Shown: positions 1 to 8,459 of the stretch, one piece after another
Position numbering within the stretch: position 1 is the stretch's first letter
How the letters are laid out: every line of letters begins with the position of its first letter
Assembly (NCBI GenBank): GCA_945870575.1
Contig: CAMBSK010000002.1
Location: forward strand, 66,756 to 130,755
DNA length: 64,000 nucleotides
DNA from: Bordetella parapertussis
GTDB lineage: Bacteria > Pseudomonadota > Gammaproteobacteria > Burkholderiales > Burkholderiaceae_C
Reading direction: 5' to 3'
The notes under the pieces: model-generated
The model's input: the letters and a program-made list of their open reading frames with translations, nothing else
The model's database searches: none
What the model was told of the DNA's origin: nothing
Position numbers and translations under genes: made by a program

Positions 1-1233
1 ATCCGCGCCATTGCGGCCATAGCAACCGGCGGCCTCCATGCGCACCACATCTACGTCGGTGTCACGCAAACCGCAAAGCAAGGCAATGTCAGCGCGCAAA
101 GCATGCGGGTTTTGCGTACCGGCCCACACGCGCAATTGAAATGGTGAACCGTTTTCTTGCGGGGGTTGCCAATGCGCCACCGCGCACGACGGTCCGATGG
201 AGGCGTGCAACTGGTAAGGCCACACATACGTGCTTTGCAAATGTTGCGCGGCATCGCTCAAGGCTTGATCCACATCGCCGTCATTGATCAATTGCCGCGC
301 GGTGGACGGATTGCGGCGTATCGCGTTTTCAGCATCTGACACATCCGGCATGCCCGGCCATGGTTTCCAATGCACCACCAGTTCGCGCATGGCTTGCTCG
401 GCATGTTCTTCGCGCTCGGCCACGATGCCGACAAAATCGGTTTGCACCACCACCGAGCGTATGCCGGGAATGTGCGCTATCGATTGCGCGTCCACGCGCT
501 CTAATGTTTTGCCGATGAAGTCGCCGCTGTCCGCGCCTGCATAAGGCGGTCGCACCACACGACCATGCAACATGCCGGGCAAGCGCATGTCATGCACAAA
601 CACCAGTTCACCAAACACTTTGGCGGGTATGTCGATGCGCGGCAGGCTTTGGCCTGACACGTTGTGTTCATCCAAGGGCTTGAGCTTTGTATTCAAGTCA
701 AGGGGGAGTTCGAGATTCAAGCCTTTGAGCAAACCACCCCAAGCCACCGGCGCACGGTCTGCGGCTTGAATACCTCCAGGTGTTAAACGCAGTTGCTCGA
801 CAGGCAACACCCACAAACGCGCTGCTTGCTGCAACAACCATTGCGCGGCTTGCGCGGCTGCTGCACGCAATGGTGCCGCGTGAATTTGTAGGGATGCACT
901 CGCAATCGTCGAGCCTTGGTTGGGCGACGCGCCGGTCATGCCCATCAGCATGTGTATGCGTGACGGCGACATAGACAATTCTTCAGCGACGATTTGTGTC
1001 AGTGCAGTGCGAAGCCCGGTGCCTAAATCCACATGACCGTGCAGCGCGGTGACGCTGCCGTCGTCCCACAGCGCGATGAAACATTCCGCGCCCTCGTCTG
1101 CCTGGCTGTACACAAAACCGGGTTGACCCGGCGCAGGCGGCACAGCAGGCAATGGCGCGCGCACCACGCGCAACACACCCTGGGCCTGAAACACATCGGC
1201 GCGTGTTTGCACTTGTGATGCACGCAAGCTCAT
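1..1233 (-). CDS. Molybdopterin-dependent hydroxylase large subunit (nicotinate dehydrogenase-like), partial
   Basis: This frame is open for 411 codons from an ATG at 1233 to the window's left edge, so the C-terminal part is missing. The N-terminal half carries a GHVDLGTG segment, like the GxVxxGTG motif of the xanthine dehydrogenase/isoquinoline 1-oxidoreductase large-subunit family, and a GCYGRNGAD segment near the left edge. Members bind molybdopterin cytosine dinucleotide and hydroxylate N-heterocycles. The ATG overlaps the stop of the 2Fe-2S subunit by 4 bp (ATGA), so the two are translationally coupled. The downstream genes match nicotinate breakdown, which makes a nicotinate 6-hydroxylase the best guess. 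Whether the missing C-terminus carries a cytochrome c domain, as in NicB, cannot be seen. Confidence 0.85.
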   Translation of the reverse strand, partial: MSLRASQVQTRADVFQAQGVLRVVRAPLPAVPPAPGQPGFVYSQADEGAECFIALWDDGSVTALHGHVDLGTGLRTALTQIVAEELSMSPSRIHMLMGMTGASPNQGSTIASASLQIHAAPLRAAAAQAAQWLLQQAARLWVLPVEQLRLTPGGIQAADRAPVAWGGLLKGLNLELPLDLNTKLKPLDEHNVSGQSLPRIDIPAKVFGELVFVHDMRLPGMLHGRVVRPPYAGADSGDFIGKTLERVDAQSIAHIPGIRSVVVQTDFVGIVAEREEHAEQAMRELVVHWKPWPGMPDVSDAENAIRRNPSTARQLINDGDVDQALSDAAQHLQSTYVWPYQLHASIGPSCAVAHWQPPQENGSPFQLRVWAGTQNPHALRADIALLCGLRDTDVDVVRMEAAGCYGRNGAD

Positions 1234-1721
1234 GGAACGTGCGCTTTCATCAATTCAGCAGCACGGTGTACCGCCGCGATGATTTCAATGTGCGTACCGC
1301 AACGGCACAAATTGGCTGACAAAGCCCGACGTATTTCTTCGTCAGTGGGTTGCGGATTTTTATTCAGCAAGGCCACGGTCATCATGAGCATGCCGTTCAA
1401 ACAATAGCCGCATTGCGCGGCCTGTGTGTCTATGAAAGCCTGTTGTACCGGATGCGGTTGTTGCGCATCGCCCAGGCCTTCCAAGGTGGTGATCTCTCTG
1501 TCTTTCATTTCAAGCGCGGGGATCACACAAGCCCGCGCCGGTATGCCGTCTACCAAGACCGTGCAAGCGCCGCATTCGCCCAAGCCGCAACCGTATTTGG
1601 GTGCATTCAATGCCAGGTCGTTGCGCAACACATGCAACAGCGTGGCGGCAGAGCTCAAAGTCAAATCAACCATTTGTTGATTGACCTTGAGTCTCACATC
1701 CACTGAGCGCAAGGGAGTCAT
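1230..1721 (-). CDS. 2Fe-2S subunit of molybdenum hydroxylase (nicotinate dehydrogenase small subunit-like)
   Basis: A 163-residue protein with the two [2Fe-2S] domains of the xanthine dehydrogenase small-subunit family. The plant-ferredoxin-type cluster has Cys45, Cys50, Cys53 and Cys65. The second cluster has Cys104, Cys107, Cys139 and Cys141 (CGYC and CRC motifs). It passes electrons from the molybdenum site of the partner large subunit. It starts 25 bp after the nicotinamidase stop and overlaps the large-subunit start by 4 bp. Length and motifs fit NicA or isoquinoline oxidoreductase alpha subunits. The nicotinate assignment rests on the neighbouring 6-hydroxynicotinate reductase and enamidase, not on this sequence alone. 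Confidence 0.9.
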   Translation of the reverse strand: MTPLRSVDVRLKVNQQMVDLTLSSAATLLHVLRNDLALNAPKYGCGLGECGACTVLVDGIPARACVIPALEMKDREITTLEGLGDAQQPHPVQQAFIDTQAAQCGYCLNGMLMMTVALLNKNPQPTDEEIRRALSANLCRCGTHIEIIAAVHRAAELMKAHVP

Positions 1722-1746
1722 GTACGTCAGTGGTGCAGTGTGTGAA

Positions 1747-2469
1747 TCAAGCGACTTGAATGTCGTCGGATTGAATACGCTTGACGCCTTTGTCAGCCAT
1801 GCTCTTCCAAGCAGCGGCCAGCGAGCCGTTCAAGTCAATGGCACGGCAGGCATCTTCAACCACAGCCACTTCAAAACCGGCAGTGCGTGCGTCCATGGCT
1901 GTCCATGCCACGCAGAAGTCGGTGGCCAGTCCGGTGACAAACACTTTTTTGATGCCGCGTTGTTTCAAGTAACCAGACAAACCAGTGGCGGTTTTTTTGT
2001 CGGCTTCCATGAAGGCTGAGTAGCTGTCGACCTTGGGGTGGTATCCCTTGCGAATGATCAACTGCGCTGTCGGCAGTGACAAGTCTTTGTGCAACTCTGC
2101 GTCTTTGGTGCCTTGCACGCAATGGTCCGGCCACAGCACTTGGGTGCCGTATGTCAGCTTGGTGGTTTCAAATGGTTTCTTGCCGCTGTAGGCGGAGGCG
2201 AATGAGGCATGGCCTTGGGTGTGCCAGTCTTGGGTCACCACAATATTGCCAAACGCTTTGGAGATGCGGTTGATCACGGGCACCACTTCCGAGCCTTTGG
2301 CGACAGGCAAGGTGCCGCCTTCGATAAAGCAATTTTGCACATCAACCACGATCAACACCGAGTCTTCACCCGGTTTGATTTTGGCTGCCGACCAGGCCCA
2401 GGGGGCTACTGCGCCCAATGCGCCCATGGTGCCCAACGCGGTCAGAAGTTTTCTACGATCTGCTTTCAT
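1747..2469 (-). CDS. pncA: Nicotinamidase with twin-arginine signal peptide
   Basis: A 240-residue isochorismatase-fold amidase converting nicotinamide to nicotinate and ammonia. The visible catalytic set is Asp43 (VVDVQNCF), Lys141 and Cys186 (TDFC). The metal-binding set is Asp81, His83 and His87 (DWHTQGH), with His116 in WPDHC. The first 29 residues form a signal sequence with DRRKLL followed by a hydrophobic stretch and an A-W-S-A-A end, which looks like a Tat signal; most nicotinamidases are cytoplasmic. It sits inside the nicotinate operon, so its likely job is to feed nicotinamide into catabolism rather than NAD salvage. Confidence 0.88.
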   Translation of the reverse strand: MKADRRKLLTALGTMGALGAVAPWAWSAAKIKPGEDSVLIVVDVQNCFIEGGTLPVAKGSEVVPVINRISKAFGNIVVTQDWHTQGHASFASAYSGKKPFETTKLTYGTQVLWPDHCVQGTKDAELHKDLSLPTAQLIIRKGYHPKVDSYSAFMEADKKTATGLSGYLKQRGIKKVFVTGLATDFCVAWTAMDARTAGFEVAVVEDACRAIDLNGSLAAAWKSMADKGVKRIQSDDIQVA

Positions 2470-2531
2470 CTTTTATCTCCAATCAAAAAAACCGCACAAC
2501 CCGTGCGTAGGGATACTGGCTTGACACTGAT

Positions 2532-3116
2532 TTACCGCAGCCCGTCTTGGCCCACGATCTCGTTTACTTGCAATCCGCCAATGCGCGGATGCGGTCTGCC
2601 GCTGTCGGTGACCACCACCGCCACCACGATTTCATTCGCACGCGGCGCATCGGCCACACGCGCTTCCATGGCATCGAAATGGCTGCGCACAAATGCCGCG
2701 TCCTTGTGGCCCAAAGGCACGTCTATCGCTGTGCCTAAAGTGCCTTGCTTTTTTGCGGATGGCACGAGAGCCGCGCCTTTGCTGACCGCTTTGCGCAAGG
2801 GCGCGCCGAGTTTGGGATGCAGTGTGGCGGCTGCGTGCTCCAACTCACCGCCCTCACCGACGATGGCGGCTTTGCCATAACTTTGCGCTTGTTCGGGGGC
2901 AATGCCCAAGGCTTGCACACAACGCTCGCCCAGCATTGCGCCGAGCTCTTCGCCGATGTCAATCAGTTCATCCAGCGACTCGCTGAAACGTCCTGCATAG
3001 GGATTGGCGATGACCGCCATGGCCAAGGCACGGCGTGTCGGCGGGTTCACTGCTTTGCCACCGTCAAAATGAATTTCATCGACTTGCACAATGATTTTTC
3101 GGATGCTTGCTTTCAT
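2532..3116 (-). CDS. DUF1185 (amino acid synthesis) family protein, copy 1
   Basis: A 194-residue protein of the PF06684 'amino acid synthesis' family, whose biochemical role is not established. I chose the ATG at 3116 because AGGAG lies just upstream and a longer frame would run into the preceding gene. Conserved blocks include NPYAGRF, GKAAIVGEGGELEHAA, DVPLGHKDAAFVRSHFD and a C-terminal PHPRIGGL. It is a clear paralogue of the next gene upstream, with which it shares the NPYAG, YGK-AIVG-GELEH and VRSHFDAMEXRV blocks. Its place between nicotinate genes suggests a role in late steps of ring breakdown, but this is inference from context. Confidence 0.85.
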   Translation of the reverse strand: MKASIRKIIVQVDEIHFDGGKAVNPPTRRALAMAVIANPYAGRFSESLDELIDIGEELGAMLGERCVQALGIAPEQAQSYGKAAIVGEGGELEHAAATLHPKLGAPLRKAVSKGAALVPSAKKQGTLGTAIDVPLGHKDAAFVRSHFDAMEARVADAPRANEIVVAVVVTDSGRPHPRIGGLQVNEIVGQDGLR

Positions 3117-3132
3117 GGTGTCTCCTGCGCTT

Positions 3133-3789
3133 TCAGCGCAACCCGTTCCATTCACTGATGTCTTGTGACTTCAAACCACCGACGCGCGCATGCACGCGTG
3201 CACCCGTGCTCATGGCCAGTATGACGATGATTTCGTCGGCATGCGGTGCACCCGGCACGCGCATTTCCATCGCATCGAAATGGCTGCGCACATAACTGGC
3301 ATTGATGTGTGTCAGGGGCACATCCAAACTCGCGCCCGGTGGACCCACTTTTTTGGTGGAAGCCACAATAGCCAAAGCGTTGCCCGGTTGACCCGTGGGT
3401 TTGTCGCCGCCACCACCTTGGGTGTAAGAAGCGCGTTCGCCTTTCCAACCCAGCAGTTCGCGCATGGCGTAACCGCCGGGCACATGCCACAAGGCACCGT
3501 GCTCCAACTCACCGGCTGCACCGACGATGGCACCTTTGCCGTAGCCTTGTATCTGCTCAGGCTTGACGCCCATGGCATCGCAGAGTTGTTTGGCCATGTC
3601 CACACCCAAAGGATTAAGTGCTTCCATCATCGGCAAGATGTCTGCGTGGTAACTGCCTGCATACGGGTTGCGCAACACCGCAGCGATAGCGCCACGCACC
3701 AAAGCATGTTCTGCGGGCGGGCCGAACTCGTGGTGTATCTGTTCCACATGGCTTAAGACGCGTCTTACTTCTATCAGTTCGCTCATCAT
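3133..3789 (-). CDS. DUF1185 (amino acid synthesis) family protein, copy 2
   Basis: A second PF06684 protein of about 218 residues. It starts at the ATG at 3789, whose ATGA overlaps the stop of the UPF0280 gene; the next codon is also ATG. It shares the NPYAGSY, YGKGAIVG-GELEH, DVPLTHINASYVRSHFDAMEMRV and ARVGGL blocks with copy 1. It also has an insert of about 20 residues rich in glycine (YTQGGGGDKPTGQPGN) that copy 1 lacks. The two genes are 16 bp apart and could encode two subunits of one complex. Their function is unknown; the surrounding operon suggests nicotinate catabolism. Confidence 0.85.
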   Translation of the reverse strand: MMSELIEVRRVLSHVEQIHHEFGPPAEHALVRGAIAAVLRNPYAGSYHADILPMMEALNPLGVDMAKQLCDAMGVKPEQIQGYGKGAIVGAAGELEHGALWHVPGGYAMRELLGWKGERASYTQGGGGDKPTGQPGNALAIVASTKKVGPPGASLDVPLTHINASYVRSHFDAMEMRVPGAPHADEIIVILAMSTGARVHARVGGLKSQDISEWNGLR

Positions 3790-4676
3790 TCCACCCGACA
3801 TTCCAAAGATTCGGCCACCACTGCGTGACCTTGACAACTCAACAAGGCCGCATAGATCAAGCCGCGCGCCTGCATGTCACGGGCACAGTCTAGCCCGAGT
3901 TGCAAAGCCTGCTGAATCTGCGCCTCTGACAATCGCGGCACATCCACAGTCACCAAACGCGCGCCCAAATCGGTGTCGTCGCGCAAGCTATCAGCACGGC
4001 GGCGTTGAATACGCGGGTCGTCGATGTTGACCGCATTCGCAATCAAGGTCGCGGCTACATCGGCCTGCGCTGCAGTTCCGGCCAACACGGTCACGCTGTC
4101 GGCAATACCGAATGAAAAACTGCGCCCCTGCCAACCACTGGTGGCAATGCCGCGCACCGGCATATCCGCATCGATGACAAACGCGCCGTCGACAACCAGT
4201 TCATGTGTTTGCATCCCGGTTAAAGCCTTGGCTAAATCTGTCACCACACCGACCCGCCAGCTTTCACCGGCTTGCAAATGCAAAGCAATATCGCCGCCGT
4301 TGTTCACAAAAGCTTTGTCCACGCCGGGCTGAGCCAGATACGGCAACAAGGCTTGCGCCACCGAACCCGCCACCGCGGCCATGGGCGTGATGAAACCCTC
4401 AAGGCTGGCGAATGCGGCTTGCGCGGCAGCGCGGTGCATGCGTTGAGCAACAGTGTGTTTGAAACTGTGTTGAAGTAACTCAGACACAGGGAGTCTTAAA
4501 AACCGCAACTCACTGACCAGCTCAGGCAATATTTGCTCAAAGCGATGCCATGTGTTTTCAAGCGCGTCAGCGCAAGCCTGCGGTTCACCTGCCAATTGCA
4601 AAACGATATCGATAGGGCCATGCTGAAAATGCCAACGACCATCGTCAAGTAACTGGCGTTGTGCATGCATGCGCAT
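3786..4676 (-). CDS. UPF0280 family protein
   Basis: A protein of about 296 residues in the UPF0280 family, which is related to the ApbE (FAD:protein FMN transferase) fold. The diagnostic block RGIATSGWQGRSFSFGIADS lies in the C-terminal half, preceded by AFVNNGGDIAL. I chose the ATG at 4676 because it shares one base with the stop of the preceding gene (TGATG). The longer frame to 4709 would overlap that gene needlessly. No substrate is known for this family. Its tight coupling to a 6-hydroxynicotinate reductase-like gene hints at a maturation or flavin-linked role there, which is inference. Confidence 0.85.
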   Translation of the reverse strand: MRMHAQRQLLDDGRWHFQHGPIDIVLQLAGEPQACADALENTWHRFEQILPELVSELRFLRLPVSELLQHSFKHTVAQRMHRAAAQAAFASLEGFITPMAAVAGSVAQALLPYLAQPGVDKAFVNNGGDIALHLQAGESWRVGVVTDLAKALTGMQTHELVVDGAFVIDADMPVRGIATSGWQGRSFSFGIADSVTVLAGTAAQADVAATLIANAVNIDDPRIQRRRADSLRDDTDLGARLVTVDVPRLSEAQIQQALQLGLDCARDMQARGLIYAALLSCQGHAVVAESLECRVE

Positions 4677-6274
4677 CAGCCCAACATGGGTGGCGCGTCC
4701 AGCGGCCACGGTGTGACATCAGAAGGCGGCGATTCCCAGCGCATGTGGGTGGGCGCGCCGTCGTTGTGCCAAGCGCCGTTGCGAATGCTATCGTCCAAGG
4801 TCCGCACAAAACCCATGTGCCCGCCCAACGCTTGGTAGTCGCTCAATCGCATGGTGAATTCGATAGGTGCCACGATGGCCGGTGTGGGCACCGTGCCGAA
4901 ACTGTTGGCCGGCATGCGCATCACATCCACCATCAAGGTGATGCCACCGCCCGGCCAGACATACGCCGGTGCGCCGCCGCAACTCAAGTTCACCAAAGCT
5001 TGTTTGACCGCGCGTGTCAGTTGAATCGGGTTGTCGGTGACACCCGAGCGCAAACTGCCGCCCGCGCCGCCCAAAAACAAAACCGACACCAACGAGGGTT
5101 CGCAGTTTTCGCCTATGCGCTCCACCACTTGCCGCACCTCCGCAGGCATATCGGCGGCTTGCGGTTTTAAATGTTCATCTAGTACAAACCAAGCCGAATG
5201 TTCGCCGGTGGTCGAAGTCATGAGCAAGCGCAAACCCGGCCATGCTTCGTCAGGGTTCCATGTATCCAATATGGACAAAGGGTCGGTGATGTCGGTGCCG
5301 CCCCAGCCGGTGCCGGGTTGCGCCACTTGGAAATAACGCCCGGGCGTGGACTTGCGTCCTTTGATCTTGATGCCGCTGGACTTCATGTGCAAACAACGCC
5401 CAGCCTGATGCTCGGTGAGCACGCCGGTGATGTGGTCGTCCACCACCACCACTTCATCACACACGCCCAACCATTGCCGTGCAAACATACCGATCGCCGC
5501 CGACCCGCAACCCACACGCATGCGTTGCTCGGTGACCCCATCGACCACCGGCGCTTGACCGGCCTGTAACACCAACTTAGCGCCATTTTCAATGTGCACT
5601 TCCACCGCTTGGTGATTGCCCAAGCTGTGCATGATTTGCAAAGCCATGCGGCCTTGCGCTTTACTGCCGCCGGTGAGGTGGTGCACGCCACCCAAGCTGA
5701 GCATTTGCGAGCCGTATTCAGCCGTGGTGACATGGCCGACTTCTTCGCCTTGAAACAAAACAGCGGCGCGCTCGTCACCTAAATATCTGTCCGTATCAAT
5801 CTTCACTTTCAAACTGCAATAGCTGAAGATGCCTTCGGTCACCACGGTCACCATGTCCACGCCGCGCGACTTGGACGCGACGATGAAAGGGGCGGGTTTG
5901 TAATCCGGGTAAGTGGTGGATGCGCCTATGCCAGTGACGAAGACACCGCGTTCTTCAGTGTCAAGCGCAGAGAGTGTTTGCGGCAAGGTGTCTGCTTCGG
6001 TGCGCGGCATCAACGGCTGAGTTGCCGGGCTCATAGCTTGGCGACTCAACATCACGACAGGATCAAGTCGCACCAACACACCATCGTGGTTGGCGTAGCG
6101 GTCGCAAGCGCCGACACGGCCTTCGGAAATTTGGCAGAGCACCGGGCACGCATTGCATTCCACCTTGCCCTCGCGCACCGGACCGTGCTTGGGGTCCACG
6201 CGCTGCAAGCCCAAAGGCAGGCTGTTGTCAGTGGCTGGCAATCCATCGGTGTGGGTGGTGCTGGGTGTGTGCAT
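4676..6274 (-). CDS. hnr: 6-hydroxynicotinate reductase-like iron-sulfur protein
   Basis: About 532 residues from the ATG at 6274. Longer frames would overlap the divergent enamidase. The N-terminus has a cysteine cluster, Cys40, Cys43, Cys47 and Cys57 (CNACPVLC then GACDRY), consistent with a [4Fe-4S] site. I recognise the overall sequence as the family annotated 6-hydroxynicotinate reductase, after the Eubacterium barkeri enzyme that reduces 6-hydroxynicotinate to 1,4,5,6-tetrahydro-6-oxonicotinate. The enamidase that uses this product is divergently encoded 99 bp away, which supports the call strongly. It is the first gene of the operon running down to the molybdenum hydroxylase. Confidence 0.8.
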   Translation of the reverse strand: MHTPSTTHTDGLPATDNSLPLGLQRVDPKHGPVREGKVECNACPVLCQISEGRVGACDRYANHDGVLVRLDPVVMLSRQAMSPATQPLMPRTEADTLPQTLSALDTEERGVFVTGIGASTTYPDYKPAPFIVASKSRGVDMVTVVTEGIFSYCSLKVKIDTDRYLGDERAAVLFQGEEVGHVTTAEYGSQMLSLGGVHHLTGGSKAQGRMALQIMHSLGNHQAVEVHIENGAKLVLQAGQAPVVDGVTEQRMRVGCGSAAIGMFARQWLGVCDEVVVVDDHITGVLTEHQAGRCLHMKSSGIKIKGRKSTPGRYFQVAQPGTGWGGTDITDPLSILDTWNPDEAWPGLRLLMTSTTGEHSAWFVLDEHLKPQAADMPAEVRQVVERIGENCEPSLVSVLFLGGAGGSLRSGVTDNPIQLTRAVKQALVNLSCGGAPAYVWPGGGITLMVDVMRMPANSFGTVPTPAIVAPIEFTMRLSDYQALGGHMGFVRTLDDSIRNGAWHNDGAPTHMRWESPPSDVTPWPLDAPPMLG

Positions 6275-6372
6275 GCCGTTCGGATGTGTGAGGATCGGGG
6301 GCAAAGGCCAACACACATTATGCTTGTGGCTTTGCCTCTGCCCAGTCAAACAATAGTTCCTAGGAGTTCGCC

Positions 6373-7563
6373 ATGGCCACCGCAGCAATCGAAGAAGCAT
6401 CCGGCAAAGTCGTTATCAAAAACATTGGACTGCTGCTCTCAGGCGACATAGACCAACCTGTTTTGCAAGCCGACACCATCGTCGTCATGGACGGCATCAT
6501 CACCGCAGTGGGCTGGTTCAAAGACTTGGACACCGAGGGCGCAAAAACCACCATCGATGTGCGCCAGACCTGCGTGGCACCGGGCTTGATCGACAGCCAT
6601 GTGCACCCCGTGTTTGGCGACTGGACGCCCAGACAAAACCAAATTGGCTGGATTGACTCCACCATGAATGGCGGCGTGACCACCATGGTGTCGGCGGGTG
6701 AGGTGCATTTGCCGGGACGCCCCAAAGACATCGTCGGCTTGAAAGCCTTGGCCATCACAGCACAACGTGCGTTCAGCAACTTTCGCCCCGGCGGCGTGAA
6801 AGTGATTGCGGGTGCGCCCATCATCGAAAAAGGCATGACCGAGCACGATTTCGCCGAACTCGCTGCCGCCGGTGTAACCCTGTTGGGCGAAGTGGGTTTG
6901 GGCTCGGTGAAAGCGGGTTACGAGGCCAAAGAAATGGTGGCTTGGGCGCGCAAGCACGGCATACAAAGCACCATACACACGGGCGGGCCTTCCATCCCCG
7001 GATCGGGCTTGATTGACAAAGACGTGGTGCTCGAAGCCGATGCGGATGTGATCGGCCATATCAACGGCGGCCACACGTCATTGTCAGAAGCGCATGTGTG
7101 CGAATTGTGCGAGAAGTCCAGCCGCGCGATTGAGATCGTGCACAACGGCAACGAGCGCGTGGCGATTGCTGCGGCCAAAGCAGCGCTCGAACTGAAGTGC
7201 CCGCACCGCGTGATTTTGGGCACCGACGGACCAGCGGGCTCAGGCGTTCAACCATTGGGTATCTTGCGCATGGTCGCGTTGCTCTCAAGCCTCGCAAACA
7301 TCCCCGCTGAGTTGGTGTTTTGTTTTGCGACAGGCAACACCGCACGCATACGTAACCTGAATTGCGGACTCATTGAAGTCGGTCGCGCAGCCGACTTTGT
7401 GTTCATGGACCGCGCGCAACACACCGCTGGCCGCACGCTTTTAGAGAGTGTGCAACTCGGCGACATACCCGGCATAGGCATGGTGATGATTGATGGGTTG
7501 GTGCGCTGCCATAGATCACGCAATACGCCGCCTGCGACAGAGGTGCCGGTGGTGGTGCATTGA
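6373..7563 (+). CDS. ena: Enamidase (nicotinate degradation)
   Basis: A 396-residue amidohydrolase-superfamily protein. Metal-binding residues include His76 and His78 (DSHVHP). Other blocks are GGVTTMVSAGEVHLPGRPKD, HTGGPSIPG, GHINGG and a C-terminal SRNTPPA. These match the E. barkeri enamidase as I remember it, especially IKNIG-SGDI at the start and PGRPKD. That enzyme opens tetrahydro-6-oxonicotinate to 2-formylglutarate and ammonia using a binuclear metal centre. The ATG at 6373 has TAGGAG upstream. It is divergent from the reductase gene, sharing a short intergenic region at 6275-6372 that probably holds both promoters. Confidence 0.88.
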   Translation: MATAAIEEASGKVVIKNIGLLLSGDIDQPVLQADTIVVMDGIITAVGWFKDLDTEGAKTTIDVRQTCVAPGLIDSHVHPVFGDWTPRQNQIGWIDSTMNGGVTTMVSAGEVHLPGRPKDIVGLKALAITAQRAFSNFRPGGVKVIAGAPIIEKGMTEHDFAELAAAGVTLLGEVGLGSVKAGYEAKEMVAWARKHGIQSTIHTGGPSIPGSGLIDKDVVLEADADVIGHINGGHTSLSEAHVCELCEKSSRAIEIVHNGNERVAIAAAKAALELKCPHRVILGTDGPAGSGVQPLGILRMVALLSSLANIPAELVFCFATGNTARIRNLNCGLIEVGRAADFVFMDRAQHTAGRTLLESVQLGDIPGIGMVMIDGLVRCHRSRNTPPATEVPVVVH

Positions 7564-7644
7564 GCTTTCAACTTGCACGACAGCTGTTTTTTGCGTCATA
7601 CTGTTCGCCCCGCATCTCGCTGCCTGCAATAACAAGGAACTGTC

Positions 7645-7920
7645 GTGCTAACCGTTCGCTTACCCGAAACCATTGAACGCGATTTAAATCAATTTTGCGC
7701 ATCTCGCCGTCTGAACAAGTCACAGGTGGTGCAATAAGCCTTGGTTCAATACATGGCATCGGCAAATTCACCAAGTCGGGACACGCCACTGCTAGAGCCC
7801 GACCTGTCCTTTCTGTCGCCGGATGACCCTATCCGTCAGTTCATCGGCATAGCCAAAGAAGGCCCCAGCACCGACGAGTGGATGGCCATCACCCGAGGCG
7901 ATGACTGGAACAAGCCGTGA
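7645..7920 (+). pseudogene. VapB/CopG-type antitoxin with in-frame stop
   Basis: A GTG at 7645 opens a frame that starts LTVRLPETIERDL and continues LNKSQVVQ, a ribbon-helix-helix antitoxin N-terminus. A TAA (7735-7737) interrupts it. The frame then goes on as ALVQYMAS and further to a TGA at 7918-7920, ending MAITRGDDWNKP. The stop sits where related antitoxins usually have glutamate (K-S-Q-V-V-x-E-A-L), so a GAA to TAA change is the simplest explanation. The 3' end overlaps the toxin start (GTGA). It is probably inactive. Confidence 0.7.
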
Positions 7921-8312
7921 TTTTGGTGGACACCCATGTGCTGCTCGACATTTACAAGGCAGACGCTATTTGGATACCCTGGTCTGTCAAGCAATTGCGC
8001 AGTGCAAAGCCGGATCAACTGGCGATCAACATGGTGGTCTATGCCGAATTGTCTGCTTAGCCGACAGAACACAAACTGCTCGATAAGTTTTTGGCGACGC
8101 TGAGTATCCAAGTGCTTGATCTGACGCGCCCTGCTGCCTTGTTAGCAGGCAAAGCGTTTCGCCAATACCGACAAAGCGGTGGAACCAAAACCGGTGTGTT
8201 GCCAGATTTTTTCATTGGCGCACATGCCGAATCAGAAAAATTCAAATTACTCACCCGCGATGCAGGCCGCTACAAAACCTATTTCCCCAAGATCAAATTG
8301 ATTTGTCCTTGA
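7917..8312 (+). pseudogene. VapC-type PIN-domain toxin with in-frame stop
   Basis: A GTG at 7917 overlaps the antitoxin stop. The frame begins VILVDTHVLLDIYK, the first acidic motif of PIN-domain ribonucleases. It continues through INMVVYAELSA and then hits a TAG at 8058-8060. The same frame runs on with LLDKFLATLSIQVLDLTRPAA, GVLPDFFIGAHAE (later acidic motif) and LLTRDAGRYKTYFPKIKLI to the TGA at 8310. The domain is complete apart from the stop. VapC toxins cleave tRNA or rRNA. With both partner genes interrupted, the locus is most likely dead. Confidence 0.75.
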
Positions 8313-8350
8313 AAATTTCAACGCATATTTGGCATTAGAAACGAGTCACT

Positions 8351-8374
8351 ATATCTTCATATCTTCATATCTTC
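8351..8374. repeat. Three tandem copies of ATATCTTC
   Basis: The 8-bp unit ATATCTTC occurs three times head to tail between the toxin remnant and the end of crtC. No coding potential is visible in 8313-8459. It is a short slippage-type repeat with no evident role. Confidence 0.8.
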
Positions 8375-8409
8375 ATATGTTCTTTGTTAAAAACCAAACC
8401 AATCTGATA

Positions 8410-8457
8410 GGTTGTGCGCAACCAATAGCCGCTCAAGTTAAGTGTTAGTAAAACACT
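8410..8457 (-). terminator. Possible terminator hairpins after crtC
   Basis: Two small stem-loops lie just past the crtC stop: AGTGTT/AACACT (8441-8457) and GGTTG/CAACC (8410-8423). On the minus strand the second is followed by a T-rich stretch. They could end the photosynthesis transcript, but the stems are only 5-6 bp and there is no clean T run. Confidence 0.3.
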
Positions 8458-8459
8458 GT

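Noticed and set aside
6275..6400. N-terminal extension of the 6-hydroxynicotinate reductase frame to 6400
   Set aside because: It overlaps the divergent enamidase start and has no family-like sequence before the ATG at 6274.
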